Below, piece by piece: positions 8,889 to 18,361 of a DNA stretch of 64,000 nucleotides. Position numbers and translations under genes: made by a program. Positions within the stretch are counted from its first letter, which is position 1. Every line of letters begins with the position of its first letter. Under the pieces are notes generated by a model that saw nothing but the letters and a program-made list of their open reading frames with translations, was not told where the DNA came from and did no database searches. The DNA is from Bacillus_AD sp047238185 (GTDB taxonomy: Bacteria > Bacillota > Bacilli > Bacillales > DSM-1321), in contig NZ_JBDFMI010000001.1 in assembly GCF_047238185.1 (NCBI RefSeq), positions 62,001 to 126,000 on the forward strand, given 5' to 3'.

Positions 8889-10223
8889 GTGGCCCAAATA
8901 AACATTACTGATGCTGTGAATGAAGGGAAGTTTAACCGTTTTCACTTAGGATTATTGGTTTGCTGCTGCCTCATTATTACATTTGATATGTTTGATCTTG
9001 TTATCTACAGTTCCATCATCCCGGTTCTAATGAAGGATTGGTCCATATCGACAGTTCAGGCAGGCATGATTGGCAGTTACGGATTTTTCGGAATGATGAT
9101 TGGAGCCATTTTATTTGGCATTAACGCAGATAAATACGGACGGAAAATTGTCCTTATTTTAAGTGTAGCCATATTTAGCTTCTTTTCGTTTGTATGTGCA
9201 TTTGCACCTGGACCGCTCCTATTTTCTGTTTTTCGTTTCATTGCCGGTGTGGGGATTGGCGGTGTTCTGCCGAATGTGATTGCCCTAATGACTGATTACG
9301 CACTGAAACACATGCATAATATGATGGTTTCGATTGTCATGTGCGCTTTTTCTGTAGGCGGCATTTTGGCGGCTTTTATTGGAATTTACTTTATACCCCA
9401 CCATATGGGATGGCACAGTGTTTATTGGGTAGCGGCATTTCCTATTTTGCTCATTCCCTTCATGGTCAAGTATTTTCGCGATTCCCCCGCTATTCTATTG
9501 AAAAAGGGGAAATTTGATGAACTTTGTTTGGTTCTTTCGAAGGTGAACAACAAGATGTCCTTTACACCCGATATGGAATTTGTAGAAATACAAAGCGAAA
9601 AAGAGACCGGGTCTCCTGTTATGGCCCTGTTTAAGAACAACCGTACACTAGGCACGGTAATGATCTGGGTTGCCTTTTTCATGTGTTTGCTAATGATCAA
9701 TGGAGTCAGCACTTGGCTCCCGAATCTGATGTTCAGTGCCGGCTATGAGCTAGGGTCTAGTTTAAGATTTTTAATTGTTTTCAATATCGGTGCCATTATT
9801 GGCACGCTGATCCTTGGAGGCCTTGCAGACAAATTGGGTGTTAAAAAAGTGCTTGTCCCGATGTTTGTTGTGTCGGCAATTTGTATGACACTTCTTGGAT
9901 TTAAAAATAATATGTTGATTCTGTATGTTCTTGTTGCCATTACCGGTGCATGCACAATGGGGGCCCAAAACATCTCTTACGGATTTGTATCACAGTATTA
10001 TCCACCATTAATGCGTTCGACTGCCATTGGTTTTGCTTCAGGAATCGGGAGGATAGGGGGAATTGTAGGGCCGGCCTTTGGCGGTGTCTTATTATCTCTT
10101 AATCTACCTATACAAATGAATTTTATTTCGTTTGCGATACCAGGCATTATAGCGGCTATTGCGTTTTCCTTAGTTCCTTTGAAACTTGCCTACTATAAAA
10201 AAATCTTAAAAGAAACAGCTTAG
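8889..10223 (+). CDS. MFS transporter, aromatic acid:H+ symporter (AAHS) type
   Basis: A 444-residue permease with 12 predicted membrane segments. It shows the MFS loop 2-3 motif GINADKYGRK and the acidic TM1 segment FDMFDLVIY typical of the AAHS group (BenK/PcaK-like benzoate and hydroxybenzoate importers). The start is GTG behind GGAGG. It precedes the FAD monooxygenase by 13 nt, so import and ring hydroxylation of an aromatic or heteroaromatic acid is the natural reading. The substrate cannot be read from the sequence. Confidence 0.88.
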   Translation: MAQINITDAVNEGKFNRFHLGLLVCCCLIITFDMFDLVIYSSIIPVLMKDWSISTVQAGMIGSYGFFGMMIGAILFGINADKYGRKIVLILSVAIFSFFSFVCAFAPGPLLFSVFRFIAGVGIGGVLPNVIALMTDYALKHMHNMMVSIVMCAFSVGGILAAFIGIYFIPHHMGWHSVYWVAAFPILLIPFMVKYFRDSPAILLKKGKFDELCLVLSKVNNKMSFTPDMEFVEIQSEKETGSPVMALFKNNRTLGTVMIWVAFFMCLLMINGVSTWLPNLMFSAGYELGSSLRFLIVFNIGAIIGTLILGGLADKLGVKKVLVPMFVVSAICMTLLGFKNNMLILYVLVAITGACTMGAQNISYGFVSQYYPPLMRSTAIGFASGIGRIGGIVGPAFGGVLLSLNLPIQMNFISFAIPGIIAAIAFSLVPLKLAYYKKILKETA

Positions 10224-10236
10224 GAGGGAAATAGTT

Positions 10237-11334
10237 ATGAAATCTAAATCTGAATTGAGAGTAGCCATTATTGGTGGAGGAATTGCAGGTTCTTCGGCTG
10301 CCATTGCATTGAAATCGAAAGGAATCCGTGCAGATGTGTATGAGCAAGCGCCTGCTTTTGGAGAGGTCGGTGCCGGCATCGGCCTGCGTCCGCCAACCGT
10401 TAATTGCTTCAAAAAATGGGGAGTGTATGAAGATATAGAAAAAGTAACCGCTAGAAGCGATTTTATGGAAATTATAGCTGGGGATGACCAGGTTTTCATT
10501 AAAGAAGCATGGCCGGTATTAACGGATGATCAATCAGAGGCATACGCCCGTTTGATTCACCGTGCAGATTTATTGGATACATTAGTAGCTCATGTCCCGG
10601 CAGATCAACTGCATTTAAACCATCGCTTAACAGAAATAATCGACCACGGCGCCTATGCTGAAGTGAAATTCACTAACGGCAAAACGATTGAAGCTGATCT
10701 TGTCATTGCCGCCGATGGCATTCGTTCACCAATCCGTACACAGGTTTTGGGACAAAATGAGCCGGTATACTCCGGATACCTCGCACACCGTGCATTAATT
10801 TCTAATGAAGCGGCACTTGGCATGTCTTCTGAAGAAAATGTCTTACGTATTTATGTGGATGGTGATAATTCCGTCTACTTATTGCCATTGGAAGGCCGCC
10901 GGCAAGTTTCTGTAGATATTACTGTTCCAGGTGCGTTTGCTTGGCGTCCGACAGTAACTAAGGATGAAATTATGGAAAGTGTAAAAGGTTTTGGGCCTAC
11001 AATCCAAAAAATTATTGAAAATATTAAGTTAGAGGATATTGTAACGCGTCCTTTATGTGATCTGGAACCAATGGATAAATGGAGCACTAAATGTGTGACA
11101 TTGATCGGCGATTCAGCTCACGCCATGCTTCATAATCAAGGGCAAGGTGCTAACATGGCCATCCAGGATGGTGAAGTGCTCGCTCAAGCAATCGTTGAAA
11201 AAGAAACAGTTGCTGACGCCCTGCAAAAGTATGAAGAACAGCGTAAACCAATCACAAAGCTTTACCAGGATTTGTCCCGCTTGTTTCCGACGGATAAAGC
11301 TGAAACCGCTTTCCCGGAAAAGGCGCACTTCTAA
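10237..11334 (+). CDS. FAD-dependent aromatic monooxygenase
   Basis: A 365-residue group A flavoprotein hydroxylase. Visible motifs are the N-terminal FAD-binding IIGGGIAGSSAA, the ADG motif VIAADGIRS and the second FAD motif LIGDSAHAMLHNQGQGAN. The family hydroxylates salicylate, 3-hydroxybenzoate, 6-hydroxynicotinate and similar substrates using NAD(P)H and O2. AGGAGGG precedes the ATG, 13 nt after the AAHS importer. No ring-cleavage dioxygenase is visible in the window; one may lie to the left or be absent. Confidence 0.9.
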   Translation: MKSKSELRVAIIGGGIAGSSAAIALKSKGIRADVYEQAPAFGEVGAGIGLRPPTVNCFKKWGVYEDIEKVTARSDFMEIIAGDDQVFIKEAWPVLTDDQSEAYARLIHRADLLDTLVAHVPADQLHLNHRLTEIIDHGAYAEVKFTNGKTIEADLVIAADGIRSPIRTQVLGQNEPVYSGYLAHRALISNEAALGMSSEENVLRIYVDGDNSVYLLPLEGRRQVSVDITVPGAFAWRPTVTKDEIMESVKGFGPTIQKIIENIKLEDIVTRPLCDLEPMDKWSTKCVTLIGDSAHAMLHNQGQGANMAIQDGEVLAQAIVEKETVADALQKYEEQRKPITKLYQDLSRLFPTDKAETAFPEKAHF

Positions 11335-11445
11335 AACAACAAAAACCTTTTTAATCGGTGAATCATTGAGAGTTTTGCAGATAATTCCAGTATAGGTAAG
11401 TCATCTTTCGATAGTATGGCAAATTGATTAAGAAAGGAAAATGCT

Positions 11446-12435
11446 ATGAATAGCAGGAAATGGATGATGATATTATTTACGATGGCATTGCCGATTGCTT
11501 TATTGTTGGGATGTGGAAATGGTTCAGCGCCAGAAGGGAAAAAGGATGTAGAAGCCAGCAGTAAGCAGAAGACTCCTGTGCAAGACACCCCTTCAGGTTT
11601 TATAGTCACCACGATTGGTACGGGATCGCCGCCAACGGAAAAAACAAGGACTTGGGCTGCGACGCTTGTCCAGTATAAGGATAAAAAATTCTTAGTAGAT
11701 TGCGGCGGAGGTTGTGTACATGGATTGGAAGAGGCGGGCATTAAGCCATACGACATCCATAATATCTTATTTACACATCATCATTCAGACCATGACTCCG
11801 ATTTTTTGACCATGCTTTTTGCAGGATGGGCTACACACAAGCCGAGAACTGAATTACATGTTATGGGCACGCCTGGCACACAGAAATTCTATGATACAGC
11901 AACGGAATTCTATAAGGAAGATATTCAGTACCGAATTAATACGGGGTATGCAACACGAGATGGAATACTGGACCAGGTGAGCGTTTCAGAACTAAAAGGC
12001 GGAGAAACATTCGAGCTGGATGGTGTAAAGATTTCGACCGTAAAGGTACCCCATTCTATAAAAGCGGTCGCTTATAAATTTGAGGCTGATGGCAGATCAG
12101 TGGTTATTACCGGAGATACTGAATATAGTGAAGGGCTGATCAATTTCTCGAAGAATGCCAATTTAGTAGTGATAGATGGGATGCTTACGCCAGTCAAAGA
12201 AGGCGATCCATACCATGATGTATTTGAACGCATCAAACCTCAGTTAGAGAGCGCCCATATAAGTTTGGATGAAATAGGGAAAACCGCGGCAGCGGGGAAT
12301 TATCAGCAGCTGCTCCTAACCCATTTGTTTAATGGTGAGATGGATCTTAAACGTACAAAAAAAGTAGTAAGTGAACATGGTTTTAAAGGGAAGGTAATGA
12401 TTGCGGAGTCCTTGAAATCGTATGAGGTCCGATAA
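11446..12435 (+). CDS. Secreted MBL-fold lipoprotein
   Basis: A 329-residue protein with a lipoprotein signal peptide (lipobox LLLGC, lipidated Cys23), a low-complexity linker and an MBL fold of the arylsulfatase/RNase Z-like type: FTHHHSDHDSD gives His111, His113, Asp115 and His116, with a later ITGDTEYS. It should sit on the outer face of the membrane and could pre-process an ester, sulfate or phosphate substrate before uptake. It lies between the monooxygenase and an esterase in the same direction. Confidence 0.87.
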   Translation: MNSRKWMMILFTMALPIALLLGCGNGSAPEGKKDVEASSKQKTPVQDTPSGFIVTTIGTGSPPTEKTRTWAATLVQYKDKKFLVDCGGGCVHGLEEAGIKPYDIHNILFTHHHSDHDSDFLTMLFAGWATHKPRTELHVMGTPGTQKFYDTATEFYKEDIQYRINTGYATRDGILDQVSVSELKGGETFELDGVKISTVKVPHSIKAVAYKFEADGRSVVITGDTEYSEGLINFSKNANLVVIDGMLTPVKEGDPYHDVFERIKPQLESAHISLDEIGKTAAAGNYQQLLLTHLFNGEMDLKRTKKVVSEHGFKGKVMIAESLKSYEVR

Positions 12436-12590
12436 TATTGAGCAATCTCTATTCAATCAGCGGAGATAGACCATCAGCCTATTTTTGCAAATATGTAAAT
12501 CTCTTTTCCAAGGTTGGAAAAAGAAACGATTCATTAAAACAAATCCGATCGAGAAGGATCGGGATGAGAGAAATAAGGAGGCAGACAGAT

Positions 12591-13520
12591 ATGCCAGTAC
12601 ATCCTGAGATAAAAAAGATTTTGGATTCCATTCCGCCAGCTGAACCTAAACAGAAGATCATACCGGAGGAACATAGAAAAATGTTCAATATCCCTGTTTT
12701 ACCCATCGAAAAACGTGTGCAGGTTCATAGTGTAGAAGAAAAAATCATTCCAACTCCTGAAGCCGATATACCGGTAAGAATCTATTCACCTGAAGATGCG
12801 GAATCATACCCGCTCCTTATGTATTTTCACGGTGGCGCATTCTTCTCTGGAGATTTAGAAAGCCACGATGAAATTGTCCGTCCGATATGTATGGAATCTG
12901 GCCATAAAGTCATTTCTGTAGGCTATCGCCTTGCTCCTGAGCATCCTTTTCCTGCAGCATTGGACGATTGCTACAATGCTGTAAAATGGGCAACAGAACA
13001 TAAGGATGAATTGCAGTGGGACGGAAAGAACCTTGCGATCGCAGGCGATAGTTCAGGAGGAAACATAGTTGCCGCCGTATCGCTGATGTCCCGAAGTAAA
13101 CAGGAATTTTCTATTTCCAAGCAAGTGCTGTACTATCCATCACTGGATCTTAATTTCAGTGAATTTCGTTACCCTTCATTAGTGGAAAATGGAAAAGGCT
13201 ATTTTGTGGAAAGCGACCAATTAGCTGAACATAATTCCTTCTATTTAATTGCTGGTGCAGATACGGAAAATCCGCTTGTCTCACCTATTAGAGAAGAGCA
13301 TTTAGAGAATCTTCCTCCAGCGCTCATCATTACCGCAGAATATGATCCGCTTCGGGATGAAGGGGAACTTTTTGCAGACAAATTGAAGAGATGCGGCGTA
13401 CAAGTTGAAACAAAAAGATATGAGGGCGCCACCCATGGCTTCTTAGGTAAATTCACTCATCTTGAGGAATATAAGGATGTTTACAAGCGTACAGGTCAGT
13501 TTTTAAGGGCGGGGAATTGA
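12591..13520 (+). CDS. Alpha/beta hydrolase, hormone-sensitive-lipase-type esterase
   Basis: A 309-residue HSL-family (type IV) carboxylesterase. It has the oxyanion motif YFHGGAFFSG (His80), nucleophile GDSSGG (Ser154), Asp252 in EYDPLRDEG and His282 in ATHGF. The start at ATG 12591 is chosen because AAGGAGG precedes it; an upstream in-frame start at 12438 has no ribosome site. It is a cytoplasmic short-chain ester hydrolase and is the third hydrolase type in the island. Confidence 0.9.
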   Translation: MPVHPEIKKILDSIPPAEPKQKIIPEEHRKMFNIPVLPIEKRVQVHSVEEKIIPTPEADIPVRIYSPEDAESYPLLMYFHGGAFFSGDLESHDEIVRPICMESGHKVISVGYRLAPEHPFPAALDDCYNAVKWATEHKDELQWDGKNLAIAGDSSGGNIVAAVSLMSRSKQEFSISKQVLYYPSLDLNFSEFRYPSLVENGKGYFVESDQLAEHNSFYLIAGADTENPLVSPIREEHLENLPPALIITAEYDPLRDEGELFADKLKRCGVQVETKRYEGATHGFLGKFTHLEEYKDVYKRTGQFLRAGN

Positions 13521-13969
13521 ATTGAAAGTGGACAGAGAAAAACAACATAATCCAATTAGGTGAGGGGAAAATTGCTAATAAAGGAGAGGTGTTCCGTTCC
13601 AGTATTATCTGTACAGCTTAATGGACGAAGCATCTCTCTTTTAAAAAGGTTCCCTTCCGTCTTATTATTTTTCTTCCAACGCAATAAAGGATGCAAAGCC
13701 CGTCTATTTCATAGCATCCATTGCAGAATGATGGGCCAAGCCAGCTAAGGGCAGAATCTCATTAACGCAATACCTCTCATTATTTCCTAAACTTGAATGT
13801 TTAATGGATTTCATATTCACCCTTTCTTTATAAAAAGGCGGAACAGTCTCATCAAGCCTTGAAATCCAGATGATTGCTATTTCTATCAATCAACTCGGTA
13901 TCACAGTATTTTATAGATTGTTTTTACTCATTTTAATAATATGTGATTTTAAGGAAGGGTGTTTTTATT
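13521..13969. other. Non-coding stretch before the second MFS gene
   Basis: A 449 nt gap. It contains two roughly 60-codon open frames, one per strand (13560-13748 + and 13704-13889 -), neither with a convincing ribosome site or a recognisable product. AAGGAAGGG near 13951 is the ribosome site of the next gene. No clear terminator or RNA is seen. Confidence 0.5.
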
Positions 13970-15226
13970 ATGGAAAAGCGGACATTTTGGCATTATGAAA
14001 ACAAATTAACTGCTATCTTTTTTTTCTCGATTGGATTTGTATTCTTTGATCGGCTGGCAATCAATTATCTTTTCCCCTTCATGCAGGAAGACTTTAGTTT
14101 GAATAACACACAAATTGGTTTGGCCAGTGCAGCTTTGGCATTAACAGGGTCTTTTGCAGGCCCGCTAGGAGGTTACATGTCGGATAAAGCGAAAAGCAAA
14201 AAGGCGGTATTGGCCATATTCGTTCTGCTTTTCTCCATTGTTTCTTTGTTGCATGGTTTGATTGCTTCCTTCGCTATGCTGTTTGTCCTTCGTTTGGTAA
14301 TGGGGGTGGTGGAAGGACCGATTATTCCAATTACACAGTCGATCATTGCTATAGAATCCTCTGAATCCCGGCGCGGCTTTAATACAGGATTCACCATGAA
14401 TACGGGGAATGCGGTATTTGGCAGCCTATTAGCTCCGCTTGTCATTGTTGCCTTAGCCAATCAATTTAATTGGCATACAGCTTTCTATCTAACTATTATC
14501 CCAGGAATCATCTTATCATTGGTCATACTGAAAAACGTAAGAAATCCGCAAAAACTAGAACAATCTGATGCCAATCGAGAAAAGGCGAGTGAGAAGGTAC
14601 GTTTTAAAGAAGTGGTCAAACAACGCAATATTTGGCTGTCGATTATTATTTTCAGCTGCTTCATGACATACTTGATGGCGTTCAATATTTACGCGCCACT
14701 ATTCCTTGTAAATGTAAAAGCGTTTTCAGCAAGTACAATGAGTGTTATTATGGCAGCATTCGGAGCAGGTTTTGCAATCTTTGGCATAGTAGTGCCGGCT
14801 ATTTCAGATCGAATTGGCAGGAAGCCGGCAGCTCTTATTTTTGGATTCTTTTCAATATTGACGCCTCTTTCTATATTCTTTGTTGACTCTGTAACATTGC
14901 TAATGGTTTTGGTCTTCTTATTTTCTGCAGGTACAGGAATAGGTGCAATGGTCATGTCTGCAATCCCTGTTGAATCGGTTCCATTCAAATTTGCTGGGGT
15001 TGCTGTCGGCCTAGTCATCGGCGTCGGTGAGTTATTTGGAGGTTTCCTAAATCCGATTATTAGCGGGATGGCTGCTGATGCTTGGGGCCTTGCAGCTCCG
15101 CTTTTTATTAGTGCTGGTGCAGCGTTCATCGCTTATCTATGTTCATTCTTTATGATTGAATCATTGCCGTCTAAGGTTCGAGCGGTTCAAGAAGAAGAAG
15201 TTAGCCCTATTGTTTCAGGGTTGTAA
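13970..15226 (+). CDS. MFS transporter
   Basis: A 418-residue 12-TM permease of the major facilitator superfamily, close in style to the anion:cation symporter / organic acid group. TM1 contains FFDRLAINYLFPFM and loop 2-3 reads GGYMSDKAKSKK. ATG 13970 follows AAGGAAGGGTG; an in-frame GTG at 13943 lacks a site. It ends the catabolic island and is followed by a terminator. It is probably a second uptake or efflux system for an acid; substrate unknown. Confidence 0.85.
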   Translation: MEKRTFWHYENKLTAIFFFSIGFVFFDRLAINYLFPFMQEDFSLNNTQIGLASAALALTGSFAGPLGGYMSDKAKSKKAVLAIFVLLFSIVSLLHGLIASFAMLFVLRLVMGVVEGPIIPITQSIIAIESSESRRGFNTGFTMNTGNAVFGSLLAPLVIVALANQFNWHTAFYLTIIPGIILSLVILKNVRNPQKLEQSDANREKASEKVRFKEVVKQRNIWLSIIIFSCFMTYLMAFNIYAPLFLVNVKAFSASTMSVIMAAFGAGFAIFGIVVPAISDRIGRKPAALIFGFFSILTPLSIFFVDSVTLLMVLVFLFSAGTGIGAMVMSAIPVESVPFKFAGVAVGLVIGVGELFGGFLNPIISGMAADAWGLAAPLFISAGAAFIAYLCSFFMIESLPSKVRAVQEEEVSPIVSGL

Positions 15227-15236
15227 GGATTTGAAG

Positions 15237-15271
15237 AGTTCCACCTTCTTGGAAAAGAGGCGGGACTTTTG
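15237..15271 (+). terminator. Rho-independent terminator after MFS gene
   Basis: Stem AGTTCCACCT / AGGCGGGACT (one mismatch, one G-U) followed by TTTTG, 10 nt after the MFS stop. It closes the catabolic island. Confidence 0.7.
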
Positions 15272-15484
15272 TTGTGCAAGGGAATGTCTGAGTATTTGCC
15301 TAAGGTTTACATGATCCTATCTCGTAGTATTAAAAATTCCTTATCTGTAAGTTGCGTGAGAGACAAATAGGCTAAAAGATTATATCCTTAAAATAGACGA
15401 TAATGGATGGGATAGGCCGATATTATTTATATCTCCGGATTTAAAAGAGAACGGCGAGAATACAGAGATGGGAGAATGGAAGAT

Positions 15485-16123
15485 ATGTGGCGTAAGATGA
15501 TTGCTTTATTCTGCATACTGCTCGGGCTTCTTTTAATAGCAACACCTTTCCTAAAAGATCAAATGGTTGCTCATTTACAAAAGAAAAATCAAGCAACAGA
15601 ACTGACGGGAAAAGAAGTAGCCGAAAATAGGGCGCTGCGGGCTCGTTATGATTATGATACCATCCAGCCTCCATCGGTAATGAATGTAATGAAAGCTAGC
15701 CTGAAGGATTATAAACAATCTATTGTCGGACAAATAAGCATTAAGCAAGTAGGCCTCGAATTACCTATACTAAAAGGGATGACATCGGACAATTTATTGG
15801 CAGGAGCAGGCACTATGAGAGCTGATCAACAAATGGGAGTTGGAAATTATCCCTTGGCTGGCCATCATATGAAGCGTACCCATTTATTATTCGGTCCCTT
15901 ACTTGAAGTTAAAAAAGGTGCGCGTATCGAGTTGACAGATTTCCAGTCAACATATGTATACAAAGTGACAGACAAACAGATTGTTTCTGAGAAAGAAATG
16001 GATGTAATCGGACCGTCGGAAGGTAGTAAGGTTACATTAGTCACATGTGACGTGCCTACAGAAACAAATAAGAGACTTATTGTTCAAGGAGAGCTAGTTT
16101 CGAAGAAACCATACAGGAAATGA
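15485..16123 (+). CDS. Class A-like sortase
   Basis: A 212-residue membrane-anchored transpeptidase: N-terminal TM (about 6-24), then a sortase domain with His127 (PLAGHHM), Cys188 (TLVTCD) and Arg197 (KRLIVQG). It attaches surface proteins with an LPxTG-like signal to peptidoglycan. Two in-frame ATGs exist (15476, 15485); 15485 is preferred for spacing from GGGAG. No sortase substrate with a C-terminal sorting signal is visible in the window, so the gene stands alone and its substrates must lie elsewhere. Confidence 0.9.
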   Translation: MWRKMIALFCILLGLLLIATPFLKDQMVAHLQKKNQATELTGKEVAENRALRARYDYDTIQPPSVMNVMKASLKDYKQSIVGQISIKQVGLELPILKGMTSDNLLAGAGTMRADQQMGVGNYPLAGHHMKRTHLLFGPLLEVKKGARIELTDFQSTYVYKVTDKQIVSEKEMDVIGPSEGSKVTLVTCDVPTETNKRLIVQGELVSKKPYRK

Positions 16124-16145
16124 GCGGTTGATTAATAAAATAGTG

Positions 16146-16186
16146 AAACCAATAACCCATTCAATCATTGAATGGGTTATTGGTTT
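16146..16186. terminator. Bidirectional terminator, perfect palindrome
   Basis: Perfect 19-bp arms around a TCA loop (AAACCAATAACCCATTCAA and its complement). It ends the sortase gene on + and the small gene on -. Confidence 0.85.
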
Positions 16187-16195
16187 AGGAAACGG

Positions 16196-16561
16196 TTAAA
16201 TGAGCGGGCTTGAAATGACCATAAGGTCTTTCTGAGTGAGAGTTAGGCCCGGCAGTGTAAATGTTGCGGCATTTACGGCGAAGTGATTAATAATCAAGTT
16301 GGGATCGCCAGGATGTTGGACGCGCAGCTCATAGTGAAAGGCAGGTGTCGCAACAGTTCGGAATGTGGTTCTATTCGGGGCAACAATTACAGTTTCGTCA
16401 GCGGCTACTACGGGGGTTCCGCTATTCCAGTTTAGAATTTGATATCTGAACGTGGCGGGAAAAAAGCCTAGATTCAATATTTCCAAATGGGCAGCTGTTT
16501 GCCCGGCAACGGTATTCAATACACCAGACGACAAATTTTTATACGTATTGCAATTGGACAT
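16196..16561 (-). CDS. Small hypothetical protein, beta-rich
   Basis: A 121-residue protein starting at ATG 16561 behind AAAGGAGTGAACG. It has no signal peptide, TM or recognised motif; the composition (many Thr, Val, Asn and Pro with regular alternation, for example VIVAPNRTTFRTV) suggests a beta-sandwich, as in some spore-surface or matrix proteins. It is single, convergent with the sortase gene. I do not recognise the family. Confidence 0.7.
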   Translation of the reverse strand: MSNCNTYKNLSSGVLNTVAGQTAAHLEILNLGFFPATFRYQILNWNSGTPVVAADETVIVAPNRTTFRTVATPAFHYELRVQHPGDPNLIINHFAVNAATFTLPGLTLTQKDLMVISSPLI

Positions 16562-17050
16562 ATCGTTCACTCCTTTCTTAAGGGAATAATAGAAGTCAGT
16601 TGCTGAGAGTGGATTTGAAAATTTGTCATTATAGTACAATTATATGCTTGGCCACTAATATCGGACAGGGGTTGTGACTAGAGTTTCTAGCACATTTTAA
16701 TAGAGATCTAATCAAAGGGGGACGCTTAGAACGAATAGCCGATATTCAAGGGGAGAATAGTCTATCCTGTCAAATGATAAAAAAACCGTAACAAATATAG
16801 GGTAATTTTATATAGAACACGGATAAATATTATAGTAGTATATAAATGGATGTATAATTTCTTATTTTTGGAAATAATACATTTTTTAACGTGTAAATAT
16901 TGTTTTTGTAGGCGGATTTTTACGTTGAAATAGTGTATTGGTTTTATACCAAGGAAAGGTTGTTATTCAATAAAAGATTTTAAAATATAATTTTATGTGA
17001 TTTAATTCACGTAAAGTTCCCATTAATAAAACCAATATGGAGTAGATGTC
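16562..17050. other. AT-rich divergent regulatory gap
   Basis: A 489 nt AT-rich gap between the small minus-strand gene and the anaerobic operon. It contains the Fnr-like box at 16996-17011. No RNA gene or other ORF is convincing. Confidence 0.6.
16996..17011 (+). promoter_or_regulatory. Putative Fnr box
   Basis: TGTGATTTAATTCACG matches the consensus TGTGA-N6-TCACA at 9 of 10 half-site bases. Its centre is about 47 nt before the radical SAM start codon. It fits oxygen-sensitive activation of the following reductase operon. If activation is at -41.5, the transcript would start only a few bases before the annotated ATG, which might mean that translation starts at an inner ATG (codon 15). Confidence 0.7.
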
Positions 17051-18346
17051 ATGAACCATTCTAAAATATCTAATAAATCATTGCTTTCATATATGAATAT
17101 ATATTCTGATATCCAGGGAGCTACTTTGGAGCATATTGAGCAATTCGGCCTTCCTTTAGCGGATCGCCAAAAGGAAAAGGAAGAATACGAAGCGGTCACC
17201 CGTCAGCTAGAAGAAAAGGGAGCCTTAGTCCGAAACAACCGGAAAAGCGTCGTATCGAATGGAAAAATCTCAAGCGCATGTGAAGCATGTAAAACAGGGA
17301 CGGGCAGCTATACATCGTTCGTTTCTTTGAAATGCCATCGGGATTGTTATTTCTGCTTCAATAAAAATCAAGATGATTATCATTTCTATTTGAATAACCA
17401 AAGGAATACGACAGGAGAATTATCAGATTTAATTAAACAGGGTGTTACGTTTACGCATCTTGCTCTCACGGGCGGAGAGCCATTGCTTCATCCGAAGGAA
17501 ACGATCGATTTTTTCAAATTGGCCCGGGAACTGACTCCGGAAAGCCATACACGACTATATACGACGGGAGATTTATTGAATCCTGCCCTTCTTCAGGAGC
17601 TGAAGGAGGCAGGATTGGATGAAATCCGTTTCAGCATCAAGCTTGAAGATTCACAAAGGAAGCAGAACCATATCCTTAAGCAAATAGAGTTGGCTAATCA
17701 ATATATCCCGGATGTCATGGTAGAAATGCCCGTTATTCCAGGGACAGGGGAGAGGATGAAAGAGCTGCTGCTGGAACTGGACCGTTTAGGAATCTTCGGG
17801 ATAAATCTTTTGGAGTTTTGCTTTCCGTTCCAGAATGCTTCTGACTTCAGGAAGAATGGATTTGAGTTAAAAAATCCTCCTTATGATGTGTATTACAACT
17901 TTTGGTATGCAGGCGGGCTGGCTGTTGCCGAAAGTGAGAATCTTTGCCTGGAGCTGGTTGAATTCGCCATGAAAGAACATATGGATCTCGGTGTCCATTA
18001 TTGTTCACTGGAAAATAAGTTTACGGGGCAAATCTATCAGCAGAATTTTGATCAGGCACTGGATGGAACTTACCATTTCTCCACTGACGATTATTATTTT
18101 AAAACAGCCAAGGTTTTCGGTTCTGATAAGAATAAGGTGAAGAGAATTCTGAAACAGCAAAATCATCCTTTTATTGTGAATAGAGACTATGATTTTCTAC
18201 AGTTTCCAGTCAAAGCGATTGAAGCATTAAACGAGATCGAAGCTGACATTCTCATTTCCTCCAATGTAGTGGAAATGGATCAGCAGGAAAAAAATATTAG
18301 GGAAGTGCATGTAGAGGTTACCACTCCCCAAACATATAGAGTGTAA
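17051..18346 (+). CDS. Radical SAM protein of the anaerobic reductase operon
   Basis: A 431-residue radical SAM enzyme. The cluster motif is C95-HRD-C99-YF-C102, preceded by an extra CEAC pair (Cys77, Cys80); TGGEPLLHP follows as the usual SAM-binding GGE segment. There is no SPASM-like Cys-rich tail. It is first in an operon with a TorD-like chaperone (15 nt gap), DmsABC-type enzyme, polyferredoxin and TatA, behind a candidate Fnr box. A role in maturing the reductase, its cofactor or a regulatory modification is inferred from the context; the family's substrate is not known to me. Confidence 0.85.
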   Translation: MNHSKISNKSLLSYMNIYSDIQGATLEHIEQFGLPLADRQKEKEEYEAVTRQLEEKGALVRNNRKSVVSNGKISSACEACKTGTGSYTSFVSLKCHRDCYFCFNKNQDDYHFYLNNQRNTTGELSDLIKQGVTFTHLALTGGEPLLHPKETIDFFKLARELTPESHTRLYTTGDLLNPALLQELKEAGLDEIRFSIKLEDSQRKQNHILKQIELANQYIPDVMVEMPVIPGTGERMKELLLELDRLGIFGINLLEFCFPFQNASDFRKNGFELKNPPYDVYYNFWYAGGLAVAESENLCLELVEFAMKEHMDLGVHYCSLENKFTGQIYQQNFDQALDGTYHFSTDDYYFKTAKVFGSDKNKVKRILKQQNHPFIVNRDYDFLQFPVKAIEALNEIEADILISSNVVEMDQQEKNIREVHVEVTTPQTYRV

Positions 18347-18361
18347 GGAAGGATGATTAGA

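Noticed and set aside
13704..13889. Antisense 62-codon frame ending AGLAHHSAMDAMK
   Set aside because: It briefly looked like an exonuclease tail, but no ribosome site and no continuing similarity.
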